From assembly GCF_001314605.1 (NCBI RefSeq), contig NZ_LIHP01000002.1, positions 62,001-126,000 of the forward strand: a stretch of 64,000 nt of DNA, given 5' to 3'. Position numbers and translations under genes: made by a program. The DNA is from Marinobacter sp. HL-58 (lineage in GTDB: Bacteria > Pseudomonadota > Gammaproteobacteria > Pseudomonadales > Oleiphilaceae). This document shows, one piece after another, positions 44,406 to 51,516 of the stretch (its first letter is position 1; each line of letters opens with the position of its first letter). The notes below the pieces were generated by a model. That model ran no database searches. It worked only from the letters and a program-made list of their open reading frames with translations, and was not told the origin of the DNA.

Positions 44406-44885
44406 ATGGCGCTGCTTTCCGTGTCTCTGTTTCACAACAGGTTTACCGGCTTCTTTCTGGCCATGGTGGCACCGGCGCTTGTGGTGGCCCAGGAACAGGA
44501 AAACCCCGCCCGGGAAACCGCATCAGCCCCTGATACCCTGGTGACCATGCTGACCCTCGGGGCTGGCCTGTTGGCGGTACTTGCCCTTATTTTCGGATGC
44601 GCCTGGGTTGTCCGGCGCATGGGGGGGATGAGCGGCGGCAATACCCGCGCCATCAAGGTGGTGTCCGTCATGCCCATGGGTACCCGGGAACGGATAGCGC
44701 TGATCGAAGTCGGCGGCACACAGATTCTCGTGGGTGTCACACCTTCGACGATTCGCACATTGCATGTTTTTGACGAACCGGTGGTCAGTGCCGGTGAGCC
44801 GGTATCCGGTGATTTCGCCCGCAAACTCCAGGGCATGATCGGTAAATCCTGGGGTTCCGGTTCTTCATCGAAGGAAGGCTCCTGA
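44406..44885 (+). CDS. fliO: FliO, export-gate assembly protein
   Basis: A 159-residue protein with an N-terminal signal-like segment, a central membrane helix ([20 protein letters not shown]) and a cytoplasmic tail with the FliO pattern ([34 protein letters not shown]). It aids FliP ring assembly. ATG 44406 begins just after the fliN stop; an upstream start overlaps fliN. Confidence 0.9.
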   Translation: MALLSVSLFHNRFTGFFLAMVAPALVVAQEQENPARETASAPDTLVTMLTLGAGLLAVLALIFGCAWVVRRMGGMSGGNTRAIKVVSVMPMGTRERIALIEVGGTQILVGVTPSTIRTLHVFDEPVVSAGEPVSGDFARKLQGMIGKSWGSGSSSKEGS

Positions 44886-44886
44886 C

Positions 44887-45651
44887 ATGTTGGCGCGTGT
44901 TCCCGGGCGCATTGTCGCGTTGCTGGTACTTGTATTACTCACGTCCTGGGCGCCGGCCGCGCTGGCGGACATCCCCGGTATTCCGGCGTTTACCGTAACC
45001 CCGGGCGAGGAAGAGGGCGTCGAGGAATACTCGGTATCGCTGCAGATCCTGGCGCTGATGACAGCGCTAACCTTCCTGCCGGCGATGCTGATGATGATGA
45101 CGTCCTTCACCCGCATCATCGTGGTGTTTGCCATACTGCGCCAGGCCCTTGGCCTGCAGTCCACGCCTTCCAACCAGATACTTCTCGGGCTGACACTGTT
45201 CCTTACTATCTTCATCATGAAACCGGTACTGGAAGAGGTCAACGAAGTGGCCCTGCAGCCCTACATGGAAGAAGAACTCACATCCCTGGAAGCGGTGGAG
45301 CAGGCCAGCCTGCCATTCCGCACCTTCATGCTGGCACAGACCCGGGAGAGTGACCTGGGCCTGTTCATGCGCATCGCCGACGAAGAATACGACACCCCGG
45401 AGGACGTCTCCTTCTGGGTGTTGCTGCCGGCGTTTGTCACCAGCGAGCTGAAAACCGCCTTCCAGATCGGTTTCATCCTGTTTATTCCGTTCCTGATTAT
45501 CGACATGGTGGTGGCCAGCGTGCTGATGGCCATGGGTATGATGATGCTGTCGCCCATCATCATCTCGCTGCCGTTCAAGATCATGCTGTTTGTACTGGTG
45601 GATGGCTGGGCCCTGATCATGGGCACCCTGGCCGCCAGTTACGGGATATAG
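44887..45651 (+). CDS. fliP: FliP, flagellar export gate protein
   Basis: A 254-residue inner-membrane gate protein with a signal peptide (residues 1-27) and four membrane segments. Signatures: [34 protein letters not shown] and [20 protein letters not shown]. The start lies 1 bp after the fliO stop. Confidence 0.97.
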   Translation: MLARVPGRIVALLVLVLLTSWAPAALADIPGIPAFTVTPGEEEGVEEYSVSLQILALMTALTFLPAMLMMMTSFTRIIVVFAILRQALGLQSTPSNQILLGLTLFLTIFIMKPVLEEVNEVALQPYMEEELTSLEAVEQASLPFRTFMLAQTRESDLGLFMRIADEEYDTPEDVSFWVLLPAFVTSELKTAFQIGFILFIPFLIIDMVVASVLMAMGMMMLSPIIISLPFKIMLFVLVDGWALIMGTLAASYGI

Positions 45652-45663
45652 GGGAGCACAACC

Positions 45664-45933
45664 ATGACACCCGAAACCGTCATCGACATCCTCCGCGAAG
45701 CCCTGTGGATGATCGTGCTGCTGGCCAGCCTGATCATCGGCCCCGGCCTGGTCATCGGCCTGGTGGTCAGCACCTTCCAGGCCGCCACCCAGATCAACGA
45801 ACAGACCCTGAGCTTCCTGCCACGCCTGCTGGTCACCCTGATCACCATCATCGTGGCCGGCCCCTGGATGCTCACCCAGCTTATCGACCACGCGGAACGG
45901 CTGATCGGCAGCATTCCCTACCTGATCGGCTGA
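45664..45933 (+). CDS. fliQ: FliQ, flagellar export gate protein
   Basis: An 89-residue protein with two membrane helices and the family pattern LVIGLVVSTFQAATQINEQT then FLPRLLVTLI. It lies 12 bp after fliP and 6 bp before fliR, in the usual PQR order. Confidence 0.97.
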   Translation: MTPETVIDILREALWMIVLLASLIIGPGLVIGLVVSTFQAATQINEQTLSFLPRLLVTLITIIVAGPWMLTQLIDHAERLIGSIPYLIG

Positions 45934-45939
45934 CCGGGC

Positions 45940-46722
45940 ATGCCCACCGAGATTTCAGCGGATTTGATCAACCAGTGGGTAGGCCAGCACCTGTGGCCAC
46001 TGTTCCGCCTGGCCAGCTTCATGATGGTGATCCCGTTCGTCGGCACCCAGCTGGTCCCGGCCAGAGTCCGCCTCGGGCTGGCCCTGATCATCACCATCCT
46101 GGTGGTACCGATGATCCCCCCGGTCCCACAAGTAGACGCCTTCAGCGCCGACGGGGTAATCATCACCCTGCAGCAGATCCTCATCGGCGTCGGCATGGGC
46201 TTCGCCCTGACCGCGCTATTCCAGCTATTCGTCGTCGCCGGCCAGATGATCGCCATGCAGATGGGCCTCGGCTTCGCCTCCATGGTCGACCCCGCCAACG
46301 GCGTCAACGTGCCGGTACTGGCCCAGATCTACACCATCACCATCACCCTGCTGTATCTGGCCATGAACGGCCACCTGGTCGCCTTCGAAGTCTTCATCGA
46401 AAGCTTCCGCACCCTTCCTATCGGCCTTGAAGGCCTGGGCCAGACGGGTGTGTGGGAACTGGCCCACCGCATCAGCTGGATGTTCGCCGCCGCCGTACTC
46501 CTGGCCCTGCCGGCGGTCACCGCCGTGTTCATCGTCAACATCTCCTTCGGCGTCATGACCCGCGCCGCCCCGCAAATGAATATTTTCGCCCTCGGCTTCC
46601 CGATTGGCCTGATTTTTGGATTATTTGCCATATGGGTGCTGCACGCCAATTTTCTGCCGCACTTCGAGCAGTACACACGGGAAACGTTCGATTTCATGCG
46701 AAACCTGCAGGGTCAGCCCTAA
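45940..46722 (+). CDS. fliR: FliR, flagellar export gate protein
   Basis: A 260-residue protein with about six membrane helices. Signatures: MVIPFVGTQLVPARVRLGLA, GMGFALTALFQLFVVAGQMI and QMGLGFASMVDPANGVNVPV. It closes the FliPQR helical gate. Unusually, 215 bp with a long palindrome (element B) separate it from flhB, which is normally tightly linked. Confidence 0.97.
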   Translation: MPTEISADLINQWVGQHLWPLFRLASFMMVIPFVGTQLVPARVRLGLALIITILVVPMIPPVPQVDAFSADGVIITLQQILIGVGMGFALTALFQLFVVAGQMIAMQMGLGFASMVDPANGVNVPVLAQIYTITITLLYLAMNGHLVAFEVFIESFRTLPIGLEGLGQTGVWELAHRISWMFAAAVLLALPAVTAVFIVNISFGVMTRAAPQMNIFALGFPIGLIFGLFAIWVLHANFLPHFEQYTRETFDFMRNLQGQP

Positions 46723-46784
46723 CGGTTAACCAGGAAGCAGGCAATAGGGCGATTTGAGCGTGGTCGCACTCAGAAGTTTGCTGA

Positions 46785-46893
46785 GGTTGGTGGGGAAGGC
46801 CCTCCCAAAAACGTGGAACGCCATGGATGGCGCGACCGAGCCCTACATGGACGTATTCACGGGCGTTTTTTGGGAGGGCCTTCCCCACCAACC
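46785..46893 (-). repeat. Bracketed palindrome element B (two inner hairpins)
   Basis: The outer arms (46785-46813, 46864-46893) are inverted over 29/30 bp with one T indel. Read on the minus strand the core has hairpin 1 at 46844-46855 (TACGTCCATGTA), linker GGGCTCGGTC and hairpin 2 at 46819-46832 (CGCCATCCATGGCG). It lies inside the fliR-flhB gap, within an otherwise compact operon. Its core closely matches element C. Confidence 0.88.
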
Positions 46894-46937
46894 GACACTC
46901 CCGAGCCGAAGCCGAAGATAAAGCAAAGACAGAAACC

Positions 46938-48074
46938 ATGGCCGAAGAAAACGACAACAGCCAGGATAAAACCGAAGAGGCCACCCCCCGAAGGCTCGAA
47001 AAAGCCAGGGAGGATGGCCAGACCGCACGCTCCAAGGAACTGGCCACCATGGCCGTCCTGCTGGCCGGCGCCGGCGGCCTGTTGATATTCGGCGCCTCCA
47101 TGGGTGCGTCCATGGAAAGCATCATGCGGGACAGCTTCGTTATAGAACGCTCAGCCATCTTCGACACCCGCCACATGAGCGTTCAACTGATCCAGTCCAC
47201 CAAAGAAGCCGCCTTGTCCCTGGCGCCGCTACTGATCCTGCTGCTGGTGGCCGCCATCGCCGGCTCCGTCGGCATCGGCGGCCTGCTGGTCAGCGGCAAA
47301 GCCATCGCCCCCAAGCTCAACCGCATGGACCCGCTCAAAGGCCTCAAGCGCATGTTCTCCATGCGCTCACTGATTGAGCTGGTCAAGGCCATCCTCAAAG
47401 TGGGGCTGGTCATGGCAGTGGCCATAGTGATTCTCAACCTGCGCACCGACGACCTGCTCAGTATCTCGGAAGAGCCCATCAAACCGGCCATGGAACACGT
47501 GCTCTGGACCCTGGGCTGGAGCTTTCTGATCCTCGCCTGCGCCACCATTATCATTGCCGCTATCGATGTGCCTTTCCAGATCTACGACCACCAGAAAAAA
47601 CTGCGCATGACCAAGCAGGAGGTGAAGGACGAATACAAGGACACCGAGGGCAAGCCGGAAGTGAAGGGCAAGATCCGTCAGCTGCAGCGGGAAATGGCCC
47701 AGCGCCGGATGATGCAGGATGTTCCGGGTGCGGATGTGGTGATCACCAACCCGACCCACTACGCGGTGGCACTGAAGTATGATCAGAAGAAGATGGCGGC
47801 GCCGGTTGTGGTGGCTAAAGGCTCTGATGAGACTGCCTTCAAGATCATGGAGATTGCCCGCGAGAACAAGGTTGAAATCCTCCGAACGCCACCGCTGACC
47901 CGGGCGGTCTACCACAACACCGAACTGGGCGGCGAGATTCCCGACGGCCTCTACATGGCCATCGCCCAGGTTCTGGCCTACGTATTCCAGCTCCGCCAGT
48001 TCCGCAAGGGCCGGGGCCAGAAACCCCACGTTCCGGACTTCCCCATACCTTCGGATTTGCGGCGGGATATCTGA
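46938..48074 (+). CDS. flhB: FlhB, export substrate-specificity switch
   Basis: A 378-residue inner-membrane protein: charged head (EENDNSQDKTEEATPRRLEK), four membrane helices up to about residue 210, and a cytoplasmic autocleavage domain with the NPTH motif (VVITNPTHYAVALKY). Self-cleavage after Asn allows the hook-to-filament switch. ATG 46938 is chosen because MAEENDNS begins the family's charged head; a longer frame upstream runs through the palindrome. Confidence 0.96.
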   Translation: MAEENDNSQDKTEEATPRRLEKAREDGQTARSKELATMAVLLAGAGGLLIFGASMGASMESIMRDSFVIERSAIFDTRHMSVQLIQSTKEAALSLAPLLILLLVAAIAGSVGIGGLLVSGKAIAPKLNRMDPLKGLKRMFSMRSLIELVKAILKVGLVMAVAIVILNLRTDDLLSISEEPIKPAMEHVLWTLGWSFLILACATIIIAAIDVPFQIYDHQKKLRMTKQEVKDEYKDTEGKPEVKGKIRQLQREMAQRRMMQDVPGADVVITNPTHYAVALKYDQKKMAAPVVVAKGSDETAFKIMEIARENKVEILRTPPLTRAVYHNTELGGEIPDGLYMAIAQVLAYVFQLRQFRKGRGQKPHVPDFPIPSDLRRDI

Positions 48075-48123
48075 CGCTTGGTGGTTGTCTTCTATCCCGT
48101 AGCCTGATGGATTCGGGGGTGTT

Positions 48124-48230
48124 GCTGTGTCGGGGCCGCCTCCCAAAACACGCCCGTGAATACGTCCCTGTAGGGCTCGGTCGCGCCATCCCTGGCGCTC
48201 CACGGTTTTGGGAGGCGGCCCCGACACAGC
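48124..48230 (+). repeat. Bracketed palindrome element C (two inner hairpins)
   Basis: A perfect 26-bp outer inverted repeat (48124-48149 against 48205-48230). Inside: hairpin 1 at 48161-48172 (TACGTCCCTGTA), linker GGGCTCGGTC, hairpin 2 at 48183-48198 (GCGCCATCCCTGGCGC). It starts 50 bp after the flhB stop and could act as its terminator, though no T run follows. Confidence 0.88.
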
Positions 48231-48260
48231 TCTTTCAACCTCACGATACAGCACAAGAAA

Positions 48261-48347
48261 CGTAGGTCGGATTAGCGAAGCGTAATCCGACACTGTGCCT
48301 CGGCTATACAACATTTGTCGGATTACGCTTCGCTAATCCGACCTACG
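48261..48347. repeat. REP-like palindrome, 31-bp arms
   Basis: Arm 48261-48291 is the exact reverse complement of 48317-48347. Each arm also pairs with itself (GTCGGATTA/TAATCCGAC around CGCTTCG). It shares the outer GTAGGTCGGATTA block with the palindrome at 963-1057 but has a different inner loop. It lies between elements C and E. Confidence 0.88.
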
Positions 48348-48385
48348 CATTGCAGTCAATAGCCAGCGATATCACGACAGCCCGA

Positions 48386-48499
48386 GTGAGCCGGGTGGGA
48401 GGCATTGAACAGGACTGTCTTTGGCCATGGATGGCCAAAGTCAAGCGCACATGGATGTGCTCGTAGCGTGTCCTGGTCAATGCCTCCCACCCGGCTCAC
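48386..48499 (-). repeat. Bracketed palindrome element E (two inner hairpins)
   Basis: 30-bp outer inverted arms (48386-48415, 48470-48499) with one mismatch. Hairpin 2 at 48419-48440 pairs CTTTGGCCAT with ATGGCCAAAG (10 bp, loop GG), linker GTCAAGC, and hairpin 1 at 48447-48460 (GCACATGGATGTGC). Read on the minus strand it is very similar to element D. It lies beyond the 3' end of the convergent methyltransferase gene. Confidence 0.88.
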
Positions 48500-48526
48500 A
48501 CCCGCAATCGATCATGCTACAAAAGG

Positions 48527-49402
48527 CTAGGACCGGGCCTCAATAACCCGAACCATAGGATCACGGCGGCTCTCGGGGATCGGCAGGTGGCCGTAAAACT
48601 CGGTGGGGTTCCAGACCCGGACTGAGGGGAAGCCGGTGGCCAGGAAGTGGTCACGGGCCTGCTGGTCGTTGTTGAAGTGGAAGCTGACATCGCTGCGGGT
48701 AACCGTGCCCAGCAGGCCGCCCAGGGATTTCAGGGTGCCGCGCAGAAACGGTTGCTGTGGCATTAGGTAGCTTTCCGAAAGGTAGACCGAGCCGGGGAGT
48801 TGCTGCATCAACACCGCCAGGCGTTTCCAGAACCCTGAAATAACCGGGAGTGAGAAATAGCTGGTAAGGCCTTCGGTGATGACGATCATCGGTTCGTTGT
48901 TGTCGAACACCCCTGAAACCACTGCTTCCAGCGACTGGTTGCCGGATTCTGCCAGGATATCCATCGGCACCACCTGGTGGCGGTCGCCGAGCCGGCCGGA
49001 GACCAGAAGACGGGCCGCCTTGCGGGTGGCCATGTCCGGGAGGTCGGCTTCCACCATGTGGATCAGGGGATGCCTGTCCCGCAGACGGATACCCCTGGGG
49101 GACATGCCGCAGGCGATTTCCAGTACCTGGGTGATACCGCGCTCCAGCGCCTGTTCAATGAGGTGGTCGATGATCAGGTGGCGCTGCAGCAGGAAGGTGC
49201 GGATATTGCCGCCGATAAGGGCCTTGCTGCCGGCCTCGAAGGGGGTCATCAGATGGTAGAGCCAGCGGCCCTGGCTGGTGGTGAGCACGTCATCGGAGAG
49301 ACCGTACCGGTGCCAGACGGCACCGGTATAGAGGGCGGTAAAGCTGATGCCGGAGCTGTCAGCCTGCTTGCCCGGGCCTTTGTCAGAGGGTGTCGTGCTC
49401 AT
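48527..49402 (-). CDS. Class I SAM-dependent methyltransferase, PPM/LCMT-like family
   Basis: A 291-residue cytoplasmic enzyme. The N-terminus (ISFTALYTGAVWHRYGLSDD), the SAM-binding stretch (VLEIACGMSPRGIRLRDRHP), the acidic loop (MVEADLPDMATRKAA) and ITEGLTSYFSLP match the PPM/leucine carboxyl methyltransferase group, which usually methylates carboxyl or hydroxyl groups of small molecules. The substrate is unknown. It starts within the uraA 3' end (20-bp overlap), so it is translationally coupled to the upp-uraA unit. Confidence 0.82.
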   Translation of the reverse strand: MSTTPSDKGPGKQADSSGISFTALYTGAVWHRYGLSDDVLTTSQGRWLYHLMTPFEAGSKALIGGNIRTFLLQRHLIIDHLIEQALERGITQVLEIACGMSPRGIRLRDRHPLIHMVEADLPDMATRKAARLLVSGRLGDRHQVVPMDILAESGNQSLEAVVSGVFDNNEPMIVITEGLTSYFSLPVISGFWKRLAVLMQQLPGSVYLSESYLMPQQPFLRGTLKSLGGLLGTVTRSDVSFHFNNDQQARDHFLATGFPSVRVWNPTEFYGHLPIPESRRDPMVRVIEARS

Positions 49403-50642
49403 GGATCTTTTTACCCCACGCCTCGCCGCTGCCCGGCAGGATCAGGTTCAGGGCAATGGCCACCACGGCGCACAGGGCAATGCCTTCCATATTGCCGATC
49501 GCCAGGTCGCCGATGCCGAATACCAGGGTAACGGCGACAATAACCAGGTTTCGGGGCTTTGACAGGTCCACCTGGTGGCGGATCAGGGTGTTAAGGCCGA
49601 CGACGGCGATGGAACCGAACAGCAGGCACAGGATGCCGCCCATGACTGGCGCCGGAATGGTCTGCAGGGCCGCACCGAATTTACCCACGAAGGCCAGTAC
49701 AATGGCAATACAGGCGGCCCAGATCATCACTTTCGGGTTGAAGTTCTTGGTCAGTACCACGGCCCCGGTGACTTCTGAGTAGGTGGTGTTGGGCGGGCCA
49801 CCCAGGGCTGACGCCGCGCTGGTGGCCAGGCCGTCACCCAGCAGGGTGCGGTGCAGGCCGGGTTTGACCAGGTAATTCTTGCGGGTAACGGTACCGATGG
49901 CCAGGATGTCGCCAATGTGTTCGATGGCCGGGGCAATGGCCACGGGGATCATGAACAGGATGGCGCCCCAGCTGAATTCCGGTGTCACGAAATTGGGAAG
50001 GGCAAACCAGGGCGCCTCGCTGATGGGGGACAGGTCCACGATGCCGGCAATGGCGGACAGGATATAGCCCACAATAATGCCGAACATGATGGGGATCAGG
50101 CGGAAAATACCGCTGGACCAGACCGCCATGATCACGGTCACCGTCAGGGATATCATCGCGATCCAGATGGCGGTGTCGTAGGGAACCAGTTGCTCGGAGC
50201 CATCGCCGGTGCGGCCGGAAGCCATGTGAACGGCGACCGGTGCGAGGCCGAGGCCAATTACCATAATCACCGGGCCGATCACCACAGGGGGCAGCAGGCG
50301 CGTGATAAAGCCGGTGCCCCGCAGGCGCACCGCGCCACTCAGAACGATGTACAGGATACCCGCCGCCATCAGGCCGCCCAGGGTTTCTTCCAGGCCGAAG
50401 CGGCCCTTGGCGGCAATGATGGGTGCAATAAAGGCGAAGGAAGACGCCAGGAAGATGGGAATCTGACCGCCGGTGACGATATGGAAAATCAGGGTGCCGA
50501 TGCCGGCGGTGAAGAGGGCCACGTTGGGATCCAGGCCGGTAATCAGTGGCATCAGTACCAGTGCGCCAAAGGCCACCAGCAGCATCTGCGAGCCGGCAAT
50601 GGCCTGCTTCCAGACAGGGTCGTTGAGGTGGTGGTCCTGCAT
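49383..50642 (-). CDS. uraA: Uracil/xanthine permease UraA
   Basis: A 419-residue NCS2-family transporter with about 14 membrane segments. Signatures: PIFLASSFAFIAPIIAAKGR, VIGLGLAPVAVHMA and the substrate-binding region AIEHIGDILAIGTVTRKNYL. It imports uracil with H+. It begins 2 bp after upp, so the two are co-transcribed for pyrimidine salvage. Confidence 0.93.
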   Translation of the reverse strand: MQDHHLNDPVWKQAIAGSQMLLVAFGALVLMPLITGLDPNVALFTAGIGTLIFHIVTGGQIPIFLASSFAFIAPIIAAKGRFGLEETLGGLMAAGILYIVLSGAVRLRGTGFITRLLPPVVIGPVIMVIGLGLAPVAVHMASGRTGDGSEQLVPYDTAIWIAMISLTVTVIMAVWSSGIFRLIPIMFGIIVGYILSAIAGIVDLSPISEAPWFALPNFVTPEFSWGAILFMIPVAIAPAIEHIGDILAIGTVTRKNYLVKPGLHRTLLGDGLATSAASALGGPPNTTYSEVTGAVVLTKNFNPKVMIWAACIAIVLAFVGKFGAALQTIPAPVMGGILCLLFGSIAVVGLNTLIRHQVDLSKPRNLVIVAVTLVFGIGDLAIGNMEGIALCAVVAIALNLILPGSGEAWGKKIHEHDTL

Positions 50643-50644
50643 GA

Positions 50645-51283
50645 TCAGACGTCCTTCTGCTTGGTGCCGAAGATTTTGTCGCCGGCATCGCCAAGCCCGG
50701 GGAGGATATAGCCTTTGTCGTTGAGTCGCTCGTCAATGGACGCGGTGTAGATGGATACGTCCGGATGCTTTGCAAGTACCTTTTCTATCCCCTCCGGAGC
50801 TGCCACCAGCACCAGGGCGCGTATTTCATGGCTGCCGGCTTTCTTGAGCAGGTCGATGGTTGAAATCATCGAGCCCCCGGTAGCCAGCATCGGGTCCACA
50901 ATCATGGCCATGCGCTGGTCGAGCTCTCCCACGAGCTTCTCGAGGTAGGTGCTGGCCTCCAGGGTTTCTTCATTTCTGACCTGGCCAACAACGCTTACGC
51001 GGGCCCCCGGTATCAGGGTGAGCACGCCGTCAAGCATGCCCATGCCGGCGCGAAGAATGGGAACCACGGTGATTTTCTTGCCCTGGATCTGTTCGATTTC
51101 CACCGGGCCGGCCCAGCCCTCAATGGTTTTTTTCTGCAGGGAGAAGTCCTTGGTGGCCTCGTAGGTCAGCAGGGCGCCTACTTCCTGGGCCAGCTCACGG
51201 AAATTCTTGGTGCTGATGTCGGCGCGGCGCATCAGGCCAAGTTTGTGGCGGATCAGCGGGTGTTTCACCTCGTGGATTGGCAT
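50645..51283 (-). CDS. upp: Uracil phosphoribosyltransferase
   Basis: A 212-residue enzyme that converts uracil and PRPP to UMP. The PRPP-binding loop is [20 protein letters not shown] and the uracil loop is [23 protein letters not shown] 51283 has AGGTGA upstream; a GTG 9 bp earlier is less likely. It is divergent from flhA, whose sigma-54 promoter lies in the 233-bp gap. Confidence 0.96.
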   Translation of the reverse strand: MPIHEVKHPLIRHKLGLMRRADISTKNFRELAQEVGALLTYEATKDFSLQKKTIEGWAGPVEIEQIQGKKITVVPILRAGMGMLDGVLTLIPGARVSVVGQVRNEETLEASTYLEKLVGELDQRMAMIVDPMLATGGSMISTIDLLKKAGSHEIRALVLVAAPEGIEKVLAKHPDVSIYTASIDERLNDKGYILPGLGDAGDKIFGTKQKDV

Positions 51284-51416
51284 GGGGCTCACCTATGTGC
51301 TCTGTGTCAGTGTCTGGATGCGGAGTGCCGGCGCGGCGTAATTACCGGCAAATGGCGCAAGGATACCGTATATCGGCAGGCCCGTCAGGCATGGCAGACA
51401 GAAAAAAACCGAGCTC

Positions 51417-51432
51417 TGGTACGGATCTTGCG
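51417..51432 (+). promoter_or_regulatory. Sigma-54 promoter of flhA
   Basis: TGGTACG then TTGCG with exact GG-N10-GC spacing (GG 51418-51419, GC 51430-51431), about 85 bp before flhA. It gives flhA and the following flhF-fleN-fliA genes their own sigma-54 input despite the break in the cluster. Confidence 0.83.
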
Positions 51433-51516
51433 AATACCCCTCCAAACGATGCGTCGGCGTCAAAAAAACCACCCGCGAATGGCCGCGGTTAACCGTTTAT
51501 CGGAGAATTTTCCGGC

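Noticed and set aside
46741..46937. N-terminal extension of FlhB through element B (start at 46827)
   Set aside because: FlhB begins with a charged Glu/Lys head at ATG 46938; the extension translates repeat DNA.
48124..48499. Possible CRISPR array in the repeat cluster
   Set aside because: The units are three different palindromes with no regular spacing, no identical direct repeats and no cas genes.
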